Shown here: one piece after another, positions 1 through 10,900 of the stretch
How positions within the stretch are numbered: the stretch's first letter is position 1
Layout of the letters: each line of letters opens with the position of its first letter
From: Incurvaria masculella
Taxonomy: Eukaryota > Arthropoda > Insecta > Lepidoptera > Incurvariidae
Direction: 5' to 3'
Assembly (NCBI GenBank): GCA_946894095.1
Contig: OX335653.1
Coordinates: 16,373,001-16,437,000, forward strand
DNA: 64,000 nt
Translations under genes and position numbers: made by a program
The notes under the pieces: model-generated
Databases searched by the model: none
Told to the model about the DNA's origin: nothing
What the model saw: the letters and a program-made list of their open reading frames with translations, nothing else

Positions 1-2933
1 CATTTAATTAGTTGGTAGATGTTGCTGTTCTTATGAAATACTGCAGCTCCAACACTGCCTTCCTCCGTGAGTTTGGAGGCATCAGTAAAAATATACTCCC
101 ACCCTTCCCAGTTTTCAGATAGGATGGAATGAAAGACTTCATTAGCATTTGGAGACTCTTTTTCAATGCCAAAAAAAGGAATTACTTCTACATTGCTCGT
201 AACTACTTGAAAAGGGTATGAAAACATTGGTAAGGAGTTAGAACGGAATACTGGAGCCTTGACATTATTGAACTTACGATAACTTTTTACAAGTCTGGTG
301 GGAGCCTTTTTTTCCCAATATTTCGCAGTATGAGAAAATCGGGATAGTAAATTTAGTTTCGGAATTATTGGATGATGTAAGAAATAGCTTGCCCTGAACA
401 AGAAACGATCAGCCAAGAACTGACGGCGAAAATAAAGAGGAGGTTCAACGCATTCTACTTGCAGAGCATTTATAGGACTTGATTTCATGGCACCTGTTAT
501 AATACGCAGGCATTTGTTTTGGATAATGTTAAGCTTATTAAGAGCAGTTCTATTGCAGGGTTCTAAAATATAGGAACCGTAATCCAAATGACTTCGTATT
601 ATTGCATTGTACAATAACTTGAGGTAGTATGGATGAGCTCCCCACCAAACCCCAGCTAGAGTGCGTATAATGTTAATATTTTTTTCACATTTTTTTATTA
701 CATAATTTAGATGAGAGACACCTGTCATTTTTGAATCCAGGATTATGCCAAGGAATTTAGTTTGAATATGTAATGGAATAATTGTATTGTTGTATGTGAT
801 AGTGATAGGGGGTACAATTCTTTTTCTACTGAATACTACTATAGAGCTCTTTTGGGCTGACAGTTCCAACCCATGTTCAGTTAACCATGTGTTCAAAGAT
901 CTTAGCGAGTATTCAATTTGTTCAGCTCCTTTAGGAATAGATTTATGGGGTGAGTATATTAGTAAATCATCCGCATATTGCAGGACACGTGAAAAGGAGT
1001 TTATTGATCTGTCAAGATCATGGGTGTAAATATTATAAAGTAAAGGACTGAGAACAGAGCCTTGTGGTAAACCTTTCCAGATTATTCTAGAGTCGTTTGA
1101 TTGTTCCTCTACTCTTAACATTATTGTTCTTTGAGATAATATATTAAAAATATATGCAACAATTTTTTCTGGTATATGTAGATTTAGCATTTTTTGTTTG
1201 AGCTTTGGTAGGAGGACATTATCGTAAGCTGCAGATATGTCTAGGAATGCAGCCACAACAGACTCGTCCCGAGAAAAAGAAAGTCGAATATCGGTAGTGA
1301 AAATCCCCAAACTATCCATTGTACTTCTGCTTTTCCTAAATCCATATTGTGTTTTAGCAAGAAGTTCTCTGTGTTCCACGAACCATTCTAAACGGTTTTT
1401 GATTAAATGTTCTGTAATTTTGCATAAGGTAGAAGACAGAGCAATCGGACGGTAAGAGGAACCATCATTGGGGTCTTTACCAGATTTCAGGATTGGAATG
1501 ATTATTTGAGTTTTCCAGGAGTCAGGAATTACCCCATAGTCAAAGAAGAAATTAATGATTTGTAAAAAGTATTCAAGGGTTGTATCTCTCGATTTAACCA
1601 GAAAAGAATAAGGAATCCCATCCAGCCCTGGGGAAGAATCCTTAACATGATTCAAAACAATTTTGAGTTCTTTTAATGAAAATGGAACCTCCATGGGAGT
1701 ACAACCTCCAACAAATGAATAAAGGGACGGGAGTTCATCTTCTGTAGGGGCGGATGGGGGGGCTAGCTTATTTAGGAATGAGTCTTTCCATGAAGCCGAT
1801 GAAGGTATTGAAGCACTGTCTTCCGTGAAAACAGAACGGTACCTTTTAATATTGCGCCAAACTAATGAAGATGAAGTGTTAGGTGAGAGAGAAAGGCAAA
1901 AATTTTGCCATCCATTACGTTTTTTATTTTTAAGAGTACATTTAGTAACTGCTTGAATTTTGCGTAAATTTAAAAAGTTTTCATCAGTCATAAACTCTTC
2001 ATATAAAGTTTCGGCATAGGAACGGTCACGAACAGATTTGGTACATTCGGAATCCCACCATGGAGGAGAAAGGCGATGATTTTTTGATGTATTTTTGAGC
2101 GGAATAATTTGATCTGCTGTGCTTATCAATAATGATGTAAATTTGGAGTAACAATGTAAAACATTGTCTAAGGTAACGATCGGCAGACTAGACATCTCCT
2201 CTTCTACTTTCAGACTGAACGTCACCCAATCAGCTTCATTCAAGCGATATTTAAGAAGAGGGGATTTATTTATGGAAGGAGGGGCCTGACAAGGAATATT
2301 TATAATAATGGGAAAATGATCGCTGCCGTGAGAAAATTTGGATATTTTCCATGAAAGACGGGCAGCCAGATCTGGAGTGCAAAGAGTCAGATCCACTGCA
2401 CTCGGATTCTGATTCGGGGGAGTCCGTCTTGTGGGTGAACCATCATTCAGAAGGCATATGTTGTATTCATCTAGTAGTTCAATCAATTTATTGCCTTGGT
2501 GGTCACAATTTGCAGACCCCCACACGGAGTGATGAGAATTAAAATCGCCTAAAACCACATAAGGCTTGCGGATGGATTGAAAAATAGATTTAATAAATCG
2601 AGTGGTTGAGAGCGTAGGAGACGATACATATACCGAAACAAATGTTATATTGTCTGCCATAACGGCAACAACATTTATACCATCAACTCGGGCAGGAAGA
2701 GTGAGGGAAGAAAATGGAATTTTTTTGTTGATGAACAGGGCGCAACCCCCATATCCATCAGCTCGGTCATCTCTGAAGCTAACATATCCTGAAATCTTAA
2801 AGTGGGTTGATGGCTTTAACCAGGTTTCAGAAATTGCTATAACGATAGGGTGATGTTTATTGATAAGGTGGAGTAAATCAGATTTATTTTTGATTAAGCT
2901 ACGACAATTCCACTGAATTATTGTAGAAGACAT
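1..2933 (-). CDS. Retrotransposon ORF2 (endonuclease-RT-RNase H), left copy, partial
   Basis: The ATG is at 2933-2931 and the protein opens MSSTIIQWNCRSL, the usual APE-type endonuclease start. In order it shows the endonuclease motifs (SETWL, GDFNSHH, GSDHFPI), the RT blocks (LDISAAYDNV, GLPQGSVLSPLLY, the catalytic YADD) and the first half of RNase H (FTDASK, TGES). It encodes target-site nicking and target-primed reverse transcription. I found no in-frame stop between 2933 and base 1. Bases 1579-1585 are present here and missing from the right copy, so this copy keeps frame where the other breaks. It could be a functional source copy if the part outside the window is also intact. Confidence 0.9.
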   Translation of the reverse strand, partial: MSSTIIQWNCRSLIKNKSDLLHLINKHHPIVIAISETWLKPSTHFKISGYVSFRDDRADGYGGCALFINKKIPFSSLTLPARVDGINVVAVMADNITFVSVYVSSPTLSTTRFIKSIFQSIRKPYVVLGDFNSHHSVWGSANCDHQGNKLIELLDEYNICLLNDGSPTRRTPPNQNPSAVDLTLCTPDLAARLSWKISKFSHGSDHFPIIINIPCQAPPSINKSPLLKYRLNEADWVTFSLKVEEEMSSLPIVTLDNVLHCYSKFTSLLISTADQIIPLKNTSKNHRLSPPWWDSECTKSVRDRSYAETLYEEFMTDENFLNLRKIQAVTKCTLKNKKRNGWQNFCLSLSPNTSSSLVWRNIKRYRSVFTEDSASIPSSASWKDSFLNKLAPPSAPTEDELPSLYSFVGGCTPMEVPFSLKELKIVLNHVKDSSPGLDGIPYSFLVKSRDTTLEYFLQIINFFFDYGVIPDSWKTQIIIPILKSGKDPNDGSSYRPIALSSTLCKITEHLIKNRLEWFVEHRELLAKTQYGFRKSRSTMDSLGIFTTDIRLSFSRDESVVAAFLDISAAYDNVLLPKLKQKMLNLHIPEKIVAYIFNILSQRTIMLRVEEQSNDSRIIWKGLPQGSVLSPLLYNIYTHDLDRSINSFSRVLQYADDLLIYSPHKSIPKGAEQIEYSLRSLNTWLTEHGLELSAQKSSIVVFSRKRIVPPITITYNNTIIPLHIQTKFLGIILDSKMTGVSHLNYVIKKCEKNINIIRTLAGVWWGAHPYYLKLLYNAIIRSHLDYGSYILEPCNRTALNKLNIIQNKCLRIITGAMKSSPINALQVECVEPPLYFRRQFLADRFLFRASYFLHHPIIPKLNLLSRFSHTAKYWEKKAPTRLVKSYRKFNNVKAPVFRSNSLPMFSYPFQVVTSNVEVIPFFGIEKESPNANEVFHSILSENWEGWEYIFTDASKLTEEGSVGAAVFHKNSNIYQLIK

Positions 2934-3307
2934 TCTGATGAAATGAAGCGAGATGAATGCATTCAAACTTGACCCTATAAAAATTAAAGAAAGCTAAGTT
3001 GCAGATAAAAAAAATTTTTGCCAAATGTTCTGCTACCATGCAGTAATAAATTTTGTGGTCGAAAAATCTGCTAGAGCTTTTTTTAATGACATAAAGAGGA
3101 TTTTTTATTAAAACAATCCAAACATTGGTACAAAAATCTGCTGGTCGCAGATATATATTTTTGGAGCCAAATATTCTGCTACAACGCAGGTAATAAATTT
3201 GGATGCCGAAATATTTTTTATATATTGTCTTTTGGATAAGTAAAATAATATTGTTGAAGAAATTAAAATTTAAAGTGTAAATTGAAAAGTTCATATTGGA
3301 TAAGAAG

Positions 3308-5029
3308 TTATTTTTTAATTTTGTCAGGTAAGCCCACTGGTGAGCGGATTCTGGAGTGTTTGAACCCATTATAAGCGTCTGGAGAATGATTAATAGCAGC
3401 GTTGGACGGTAAAGTATTGGAAGATATAAAACTTAGAAAAGCAGAAAATAATTTGTCAACATTTTCAGGGTTACTAAGGTCCATTGAAATAATTGGAGAA
3501 GAGGGTGTCAACAAAGGAGTTCGAAAAACCGAACCATTATGAGATGTTGGAGGAGTGAAATCATTAAGAAGGGCTTGATGAGCGTTGCGATCGTACCCCT
3601 GAGGAAGAGGGGCGCGAGCTCGAGGTTGCGAAAAGAATGTTTTTTTGTATGAGTATGTAGGAATGGATGGTTTATTGACTGGAGCGCTGGAGGTGACCTC
3701 TGCAAAGGACCGCTTAGAGGGCCTAAATTGACTGGCAGCCTCCGTATATGAAATAGCTTCTTCTGCCATTTTATGTTTAATATTTTTTTGTCTATTTTGT
3801 TCCGGACAAATTTTACTTGTTGCATAGTGTCTGCCTTCACAGTAAAGGCAGCTTGCATTTTCTTCTGTGATGTTGCAGTCATTGGCTGAATGGAATTCTC
3901 CGCATTTATAACAACGTGGCTGCGAACAGCATATTGTCTTGGTATGTCCATATCTTGAGCAATTGAAGCATTGGATGGTCGGATATTTGTAAAGTTCTAC
4001 TTGAATAGAATTATACATTAATAGGATCTTATCAGGAAGACTCTGACCATCAAAAGTTACAACCACACTTTGGGATGGTTTCCACATAGGGGAACCATCG
4101 ACCATTTTTTTGAAATTTAAGCGTCTGACTTTGAGGACTCTTCCTCCGCCAGGAATTTCAATGTCTTTCAAAAGATCCTCTTCGGACCATTCAATTGGAA
4201 TTCCTTTCACCAATCCAATTCTTGTGACATTAAATGACGGAATAAAAGCCTTATATTTGGCTTCGGATAAATAATGATTTTGTATGAATAGATTGGCATA
4301 TTGGGCGGATTTGAAGGTGACGGTTACTCTATTTCGTCCCACACTCTTTACCCCACCGTCTATGATACCTTGGAATGAGTTCCGTTTTAAAAATTGACCA
4401 AAATGAACTGGATGCAGAACAACTCCAGCCGATGGATTTGATTCCACCCTCTGGACGTGGACTAAGAAAGGAGCTTTGTCAAAGTCCCGGTAAAGTTCGG
4501 TATGATTTGGAGTTGAGATATCATTCGTGGAAATCCGGGATGGGCCTTGTTGGGATAGATCTTGTTGGGATAGGTCTTGTTTGGATAGGTCTTGTTGGGA
4601 TATGTCTTGTTGGGATAGGTCTTGTTGGGATATGTTTAGTTTGGATAGGACTGCTTGAGGCCCAATAACCTGAGAATTGGGAGCCTGCTTTATTTCATCA
4701 TGTTCACAATCTGACGAGATAAAAGATGATTGTGATGAATCAATCTTAACTTTGAGTTGAGAGTTTTGTTTGTTACTTTTGTTTTTTCTTTGATGTTCTT
4801 TTATTTTTCGTTTCCTTTTACCAATTATGGCGGAAAAGACCATGCCTTCATTATCAGACAATCTATCGAATGAATTGTGAATTTCAATGGTATGGCTGGC
4901 CTCTGGTGGGGTTAGGAATGCATCATTAAGGTTGTCGCTCTTATCGCTAGATGCATCTTGAGCGAGAATGAACCCCGGCGGCATATGATGGCGGCCGCCG
5001 GGGTCGTCCGGGTCGGGTGGTTCATTCAT
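3308..5029 (-). CDS. Retrotransposon ORF1 (gag-like, three zinc knuckles), left copy
   Basis: A 573-aa protein opening MNEPPDPDDPGG. An in-frame GTG precedes the ATG; I chose the ATG. A basic, Lys/Arg-rich stretch near residue 70 is followed by a run of QQDLS-like repeats (about residues 131-162), a middle RRM-like region, and three cysteine knuckles at about residues 354-408. The first knuckle is a canonical CX2CX4HX4C; the next two have shorter spacing (CX2CX3H). Proteins of this type bind element RNA and form the RNP. It differs from the right copy by Val for Asp in GMVFSAI and by Cys for Arg just after the first knuckle (TICCSQ). Confidence 0.93.
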   Translation of the reverse strand: MNEPPDPDDPGGRHHMPPGFILAQDASSDKSDNLNDAFLTPPEASHTIEIHNSFDRLSDNEGMVFSAIIGKRKRKIKEHQRKNKSNKQNSQLKVKIDSSQSSFISSDCEHDEIKQAPNSQVIGPQAVLSKLNISQQDLSQQDISQQDLSKQDLSQQDLSQQGPSRISTNDISTPNHTELYRDFDKAPFLVHVQRVESNPSAGVVLHPVHFGQFLKRNSFQGIIDGGVKSVGRNRVTVTFKSAQYANLFIQNHYLSEAKYKAFIPSFNVTRIGLVKGIPIEWSEEDLLKDIEIPGGGRVLKVRRLNFKKMVDGSPMWKPSQSVVVTFDGQSLPDKILLMYNSIQVELYKYPTIQCFNCSRYGHTKTICCSQPRCYKCGEFHSANDCNITEENASCLYCEGRHYATSKICPEQNRQKNIKHKMAEEAISYTEAASQFRPSKRSFAEVTSSAPVNKPSIPTYSYKKTFFSQPRARAPLPQGYDRNAHQALLNDFTPPTSHNGSVFRTPLLTPSSPIISMDLSNPENVDKLFSAFLSFISSNTLPSNAAINHSPDAYNGFKHSRIRSPVGLPDKIKK

Positions 5030-5136
5030 CACAACATCACCCTACTTACGCGATACGAAAATCCAATAAACACAAATAGGCAGAGCAAGCCGGGAAACAC
5101 GACACAATGGCTTTACGGAACCACACAATCACTGAT

Positions 5137-5699
5137 CAAAACGTGCCGTTCAATAAAAAGCGCGATGTTCTAAAATGAAGTCACAGAAAAGAATTTCGAA
5201 TGACAGTAGCAGTGCTGCCAGCCAAGTCTTGTCAAAGCGTGATCATAGCTAATATAATATTACTGCGTAAGTGATGCCGTTTGTACGTACAATGGGAAAG
5301 AAAACTCGAAGCTAATTGTAGGCACAGACTAATTAGGGTGATTGTAGGTGTCGCATGAGCGACCTCAGACCTCACCTTAGAAACGTCAAAACTGCCATTA
5401 TCGGATTTTTGTGCCATTGTGCATTTGTGCCACGTGTGACAATACGATAATAGGGGGACTGGTACAATGGTGTTACAACCCGATTTTCCGTGAATGGGAA
5501 CATATCATGTTAGGTACACATTCACGGAGAAGAGGGAATACCGTTTATGTATAATAATATTATTATAATCTGTAATTTTGCAGCATATGTGTAAAATGGA
5601 CCTTGTGTCTGATTATGACAAATTAAAGAAATTAAAAAAAAATACTGTCAAGTTTTGTTTACGAATTTTTAAATAAAAGACGTACTCCACGATTTAGTT
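5137..5699. other. Spacer between the two inverted retrotransposon copies
   Basis: This 563-base stretch is not shared by the two copies and shows no convincing gene, RNA or repeat. It is the only unique DNA between two arms of more than 5 kb. Confidence 0.6.
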
Positions 5700-5712
5700 A
5701 GAATAAGGTTTA
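5700..5712 (+). repeat. Target-site duplication, 5' side of right retrotransposon
   Basis: AGAATAAGGTTTA here recurs at 11823-11835, directly after the GAA-rich tail of the right copy. That is the expected footprint of target-primed insertion. Confidence 0.8.
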
Positions 5713-5773
5713 TGAAAAAAAAGACTGTCGATGAGGTCGCGTGCATATTTTTTTGCAAATCGCAAAGAATAAT
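5713..5773 (+). other. Extra 5' segment found only in the right retrotransposon copy
   Basis: These bases lie inside the target-site duplication but before the shared start ATCAGTGATTG. They are A/T-rich with short A and T runs. Either the left copy is 5'-truncated by 61 bases, or this is sequence added at the 5' end by template jumping. Confidence 0.6.
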
Positions 5774-5880
5774 ATCAGTGATTGTGTGGTTCCGTAAAGC
5801 CATTGTGTCGTGTTTCCCGGCTTGCTCTGCCTATTTGTGTTTATTGGATTTTCGTATCGCGTAAGTAGGGTGATGTTGTG

Positions 5881-7602
5881 ATGAATGAACCACCCGACCC
5901 GGACGACCCCGGCGGCCGCCATCATATGCCGCCGGGGTTCATTCTCGCTCAAGATGCATCTAGCGATAAGAGCGACAACCTTAATGATGCATTCCTAACC
6001 CCACCAGAGGCCAGCCATACCATTGAAATTCACAATTCATTCGATAGATTGTCTGATAATGAAGGCATGGACTTTTCCGCCATAATTGGTAAAAGGAAAC
6101 GAAAAATAAAAGAACATCAAAGAAAAAACAAAAGTAACAAACAAAACTCTCAACTCAAAGTTAAGATTGATTCATCACAATCATCTTTTATCTCGTCAGA
6201 TTGTGAACATGATGAAATAAAGCAGGCTCCCAATTCTCAGGTTATTGGGCCTCAAGCAGTCCTATCCAAACTAAACATATCCCAACAAGACCTATCCCAA
6301 CAAGACATATCCCAACAAGACCTATCCAAACAAGACCTATCCCAACAAGATCTATCCCAACAAGGCCCATCCCGGATTTCCACGAATGATATCTCAACTC
6401 CAAATCATACCGAACTTTACCGGGACTTTGACAAAGCTCCTTTCTTAGTCCACGTCCAGAGGGTGGAATCAAATCCATCGGCTGGAGTTGTTCTGCATCC
6501 AGTTCATTTTGGTCAATTTTTAAAACGGAACTCATTCCAAGGTATCATAGACGGTGGGGTAAAGAGTGTGGGACGAAATAGAGTAACCGTCACCTTCAAA
6601 TCCGCCCAATATGCCAATCTATTCATACAAAATCATTATTTATCCGAAGCCAAATATAAGGCTTTTATTCCGTCATTTAATGTCACAAGAATTGGATTGG
6701 TGAAAGGAATTCCAATTGAATGGTCCGAAGAGGATCTTTTGAAAGACATTGAAATTCCTGGCGGAGGAAGAGTCCTCAAAGTCAGACGCTTAAATTTCAA
6801 AAAAATGGTCGATGGTTCCCCTATGTGGAAACCATCCCAAAGTGTGGTTGTAACTTTTGATGGTCAGAGTCTTCCTGATAAGATCCTATTAATGTATAAT
6901 TCTATTCAAGTAGAACTTTACAAATATCCGACCATCCAATGCTTCAATTGCTCAAGATATGGACATACCAAGACAATATGCCGTTCGCAGCCACGTTGTT
7001 ATAAATGCGGAGAATTCCATTCAGCCAATGACTGCAACATCACAGAAGAAAATGCAAGCTGCCTTTACTGTGAAGGCAGACACTATGCAACAAGTAAAAT
7101 TTGTCCGGAACAAAATAGACAAAAAAATATTAAACATAAAATGGCAGAAGAAGCTATTTCATATACGGAGGCTGCCAGTCAATTTAGGCCCTCTAAGCGG
7201 TCCTTTGCAGAGGTCACCTCCAGCGCTCCAGTCAATAAACCATCCATTCCTACATACTCATACAAAAAAACATTCTTTTCGCAACCTCGAGCTCGCGCCC
7301 CTCTTCCTCAGGGGTACGATCGCAACGCTCATCAAGCCCTTCTTAATGATTTCACTCCTCCAACATCTCATAATGGTTCGGTTTTTCGAACTCCTTTGTT
7401 GACACCCTCTTCTCCAATTATTTCAATGGACCTTAGTAACCCTGAAAATGTTGACAAATTATTTTCTGCTTTTCTAAGTTTTATATCTTCCAATACTTTA
7501 CCGTCCAACGCTGCTATTAATCATTCTCCAGACGCTTATAATGGGTTCAAACACTCCAGAATCCGCTCACCAGTGGGCTTACCTGACAAAATTAAAAAAT
7601 AA
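5881..7602 (+). CDS. Retrotransposon ORF1 (gag-like), right copy
   Basis: This 573-aa open frame matches 3308-5029 with two visible amino-acid differences (Asp in GMDFSAI; Arg in TICRSQ). Motifs in order are an acidic/proline N-terminus, a Lys/Arg-rich patch, the QQDLS repeats at 6273-6366, an RRM-like middle, and three CCHC knuckles at about 6940-7105 (first one CFNCSRYGHTKTIC). Its role is binding element RNA in a cytoplasmic/nuclear RNP. The 374 bases to the ORF2 ATG have stops, so ORF2 must be translated by reinitiation or a similar route. Confidence 0.93.
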   Translation: MNEPPDPDDPGGRHHMPPGFILAQDASSDKSDNLNDAFLTPPEASHTIEIHNSFDRLSDNEGMDFSAIIGKRKRKIKEHQRKNKSNKQNSQLKVKIDSSQSSFISSDCEHDEIKQAPNSQVIGPQAVLSKLNISQQDLSQQDISQQDLSKQDLSQQDLSQQGPSRISTNDISTPNHTELYRDFDKAPFLVHVQRVESNPSAGVVLHPVHFGQFLKRNSFQGIIDGGVKSVGRNRVTVTFKSAQYANLFIQNHYLSEAKYKAFIPSFNVTRIGLVKGIPIEWSEEDLLKDIEIPGGGRVLKVRRLNFKKMVDGSPMWKPSQSVVVTFDGQSLPDKILLMYNSIQVELYKYPTIQCFNCSRYGHTKTICRSQPRCYKCGEFHSANDCNITEENASCLYCEGRHYATSKICPEQNRQKNIKHKMAEEAISYTEAASQFRPSKRSFAEVTSSAPVNKPSIPTYSYKKTFFSQPRARAPLPQGYDRNAHQALLNDFTPPTSHNGSVFRTPLLTPSSPIISMDLSNPENVDKLFSAFLSFISSNTLPSNAAINHSPDAYNGFKHSRIRSPVGLPDKIKK

Positions 7603-7976
7603 CTTCTTATCCAATATGAACTTTTCAATTTACACTTTAAATTTTAATTTCTTCAACAATATTATTTTACTTATCCAAAAGACAATATATAAAAAATATT
7701 TCGGCATCCAAATTTATTACCTGCGTTGTAGCAGAATATTTGGCTCCAAAAATATATATCTGCGACCAGCAGATTTTTGTACCAATGTTTGGATTGTTTT
7801 AATAAAAAATCCTCTTTATGTCATTAAAAAAAGCTCTAGCAGATTTTTCGACCACAAAATTTATTACTGCATGGTAGCAGAACATTTGGCAAAAATTTTT
7901 TTTATCTGCAACTTAGCTTTCTTTAATTTTTATAGGGTCAAGTTTGAATGCATTCATCTCGCTTCATTTCATCAGA

Positions 7977-10900
7977 ATGTCTTCTACAATAATTCAGTGG
8001 AATTGTCGTAGCTTAATCAAAAATAAATCTGATTTACTCCACCTTATCAATAAACATCACCCTATCGTTATAGCAATTTCTGAAACCTGGTTAAAGCCAT
8101 CAACCCACTTTAAGATTTCAGGATATGTTAGCTTCAGAGATGACCGAGCTGATGGATATGGGGGTTGCGCCCTGTTCATCAACAAAAAAATTCCATTTTC
8201 TTCCCTCACTCTTCCTGCCCGAGTTGATGGTATAAATGTTGTTGCCGTTATGGCAGACAATATAACATTTGTTTCGGTATATGTATCGTCTCCTACGCTC
8301 TCAACCACTCGATTTATTAAATCTATTTTTCAATCCATCCGCAAGCCTTATGTGGTTTTAGGCGATTTTAATTCTCATCACTCCGTGTGGGGGTCTGCAA
8401 ATTGTGACCACCAAGGCAATAAATTGATTGAACTACTAGATGAATACAACATATGCCTTCTGAATGATGGTTCACCCACAAGACGGACTCCCCCGAATCA
8501 GAATCCGAGTGCAGTGGATCTGACTCTTTGCACTCCAGATCTGGCTGCCCGTCTTTCATGGAAAATATCCAAATTTTCTCACGGCAGCGATCATTTTCCC
8601 ATTATTATAAATATTCCTTGTCAGGCCCTTCCTTCCATAAATAAATCCCCTCTTCTTAAATATCGCTTGAATGAAGCTGATTGGGTGACGTTCAGTCTGA
8701 AAGTAGAAGAGGAGATGTCTAGTCTGCCGATCGTTACCTTAGACAATGTTTTACATTGTTACTCCAAATTTACATCATTATTGATAAGCACAGCAGATCA
8801 AATTATTCCGCTCAAAAATACATCAAAAAATCATCGCCTTTCTCCTCCATGGTGGGATTCCGAATGTACCAAATCTGTTCGTGACCGTTCCTATGCCGAA
8901 ACTTTATATGAAGAGTTTATGACTGATGAAAACTTTTTAAATTTACGCAAAATTCAAGCAGTTACTAAATGTACTCTTAAAAATAAAAAACGTAATGGAT
9001 GGCAAAATTTTTGCCTTTCTCTCTCACCTAACACTTCATCTTCATTAGTTTGGCGCAATATTAAAAGGTACCGTTCTGTTTTCACGGAAGACAGTGCTTC
9101 AATACCTTCATCGGCTTCATGGAAAGACTCATTCCTAAATAAGCTAGCCCCCCCATCCGCCCCTACAGAAGATGAACTCCCGTCCCTTTATTCATTTGTT
9201 GGAGGTTGTACTCCCATGGAGGTTCCATTTTCATTAAAAGAACTCAAAATTGTTTTGAATCATGTTAAGGATTCTTCCCCAGGGCTGGATGGGATTCCTT
9301 ATTCTTTTCTGGTTAAATCGAGAGCCTTGAATACTTTTTACAAATCATTAATTTCTTCTTTGACTATGGGGTAATTCCTGACTCCTGGAAAACTCAAATA
9401 ATCATTCCAATCCTGAAATCTGGTAAAGACCCCAATGATGGTTCCTCTTACCGTCCGATTGCTCTGTCTTCTACCTTATGCAAAATTACAGAACATTTAA
9501 TCAAAAACCGTTTAGAATGGTTCGTGGAACACAGAGAACTTCTTGCTAAAACACAATATGGATTTAGGAAAAGCAGAAGTACAATGGATAGTTTGGGGAT
9601 TTTCACTACCGATATTCGACTTTCTTTTTCTCGGGACGAGTCTGTTGTGGCTGCATTCCTAGACATATCTGCAGCTTACGATAATGTCCTCCTACCAAAG
9701 CTCAAACAAAAAATGCTAAATCTACATATACCAGAAAAAATTGTTGCATATATTTTTAATATATTATCTCAAAGAACAATAATGTTAAGAGTAGAGGAAC
9801 AATCAAACGACTCTAGAATAATCTGGAAAGGTTTACCACAAGGCTCTGTTCTCAGTCCTTTACTTTATAATATTTACACCCATGATCTTGACAGATCAAT
9901 AAACTCCTTTTCACGTGTCCTGCAATATGCGGATGATTTACTAATATACTCACCCCATAAATCTATTCCTAAAGGAGCTGAACAAATTGAATACTCGCTA
10001 AGATCTTTGAACACATGGTTAACTGAACATGGGTTGGAACTGTCAGCCCAAAAGAGCTCTATAGTAGTATTCAGTAGAAAAAGAATTGTACCCACTATCA
10101 CTATCACATACAACAATACAATTATTCCATTACATATTCAAACTAAATTCCTTGGCATAATCCTGGATTCAAAAATGACAGGTGTCTCTCATCTAAATTA
10201 TGTAATAAAAAAATGTGAAAAAAATATTAACATTATACGCACTCTAGCTGGGGTTTGGTGGGGAGCTCATCCATACTACCTCAAGTTATTGTACAATGCA
10301 ATAATACGAAGTCATTTGGATTACGGTTCCTATATTTTAGAACCCTGCAATAGAACTGCTCTTAATAAGCTTAACATTATCCAAAACAAATGCCTGCGTA
10401 TTATAACAGGTGCCATGAAATCAAGTCCTATAAATGCTCTGCAAGTAGAATGCGTTGAACCTCCTCTTTATTTTCGCCGTCAGTTCTTGGCTGATCGTTT
10501 CTTGTTCAGGGCAAGCTATTTCTTACATCATCCAATAATTCCGAAACTAAATTTACTATCCCGATTTTCTCATACTGCGAAATATTGGGAAAAAAAGGCT
10601 CCCACCAGACTTGTAAAAAGTTATCGTAAGTTCAATAATGTCAAGGCTCCAGTATTCCGTTCTAACTCCTTACCAATGTTTTCATACCCTTTTCAAGTAG
10701 TTACGAGCAATGTAGAAGTAATTCCTTTTTTTGGCATTGAAAAAGAGTCTCCAAATGCTAATGAAGTCTTTCATTCCATCCTATCTGAAAACTGGGAAGG
10801 GTGGGAGTATATTTTTACTGATGCCTCCAAACTCACGGAGGAAGGCAGTGTTGGAGCTGCAGTATTTCATAAGAACAGCAACATCTACCAACTAATTAAA

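Larger units (their letters stand above)
1..5136 (-). mobile_element. I-group-like non-LTR retrotransposon, left copy (3' end cut by window edge)
   Basis: This stretch is the reverse complement of the element at 5774-10902, nearly base for base: by eye I find only about five substitutions and one 7-bp indel. It holds ORF1 (3308-5029) and most of ORF2 (2933 down to base 1). The last part of RNase H, the C-terminal zinc motif and the 3' tail lie outside the window. Homology to the right copy ends at about 5136, where the 5' end reads CAGTGATTGTG; a CAGT start is usual for I-type elements. ORF2 here lacks the 7-bp deletion of the other copy and stays open to the edge. The RNase H domain places it in the I-like superfamily rather than Jockey or CR1; the exact clade is inferred. 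Confidence 0.93.

Noticed and set aside
3508..3951. 147-codon frame inside ORF1 (mirrored at 6959-7402)
   Set aside because: A frame-shifted shadow of the zinc-knuckle region; GC/AT content and lack of motifs show it is not coding.
7541..8011. 156-codon open frame between ORF1 and ORF2 of the right retrotransposon (mirrored on the left)
   Set aside because: It overlaps the end of ORF1 in another frame, is low-complexity (Asn/Phe/Ile/Lys-rich, AT-driven) and has no family features.
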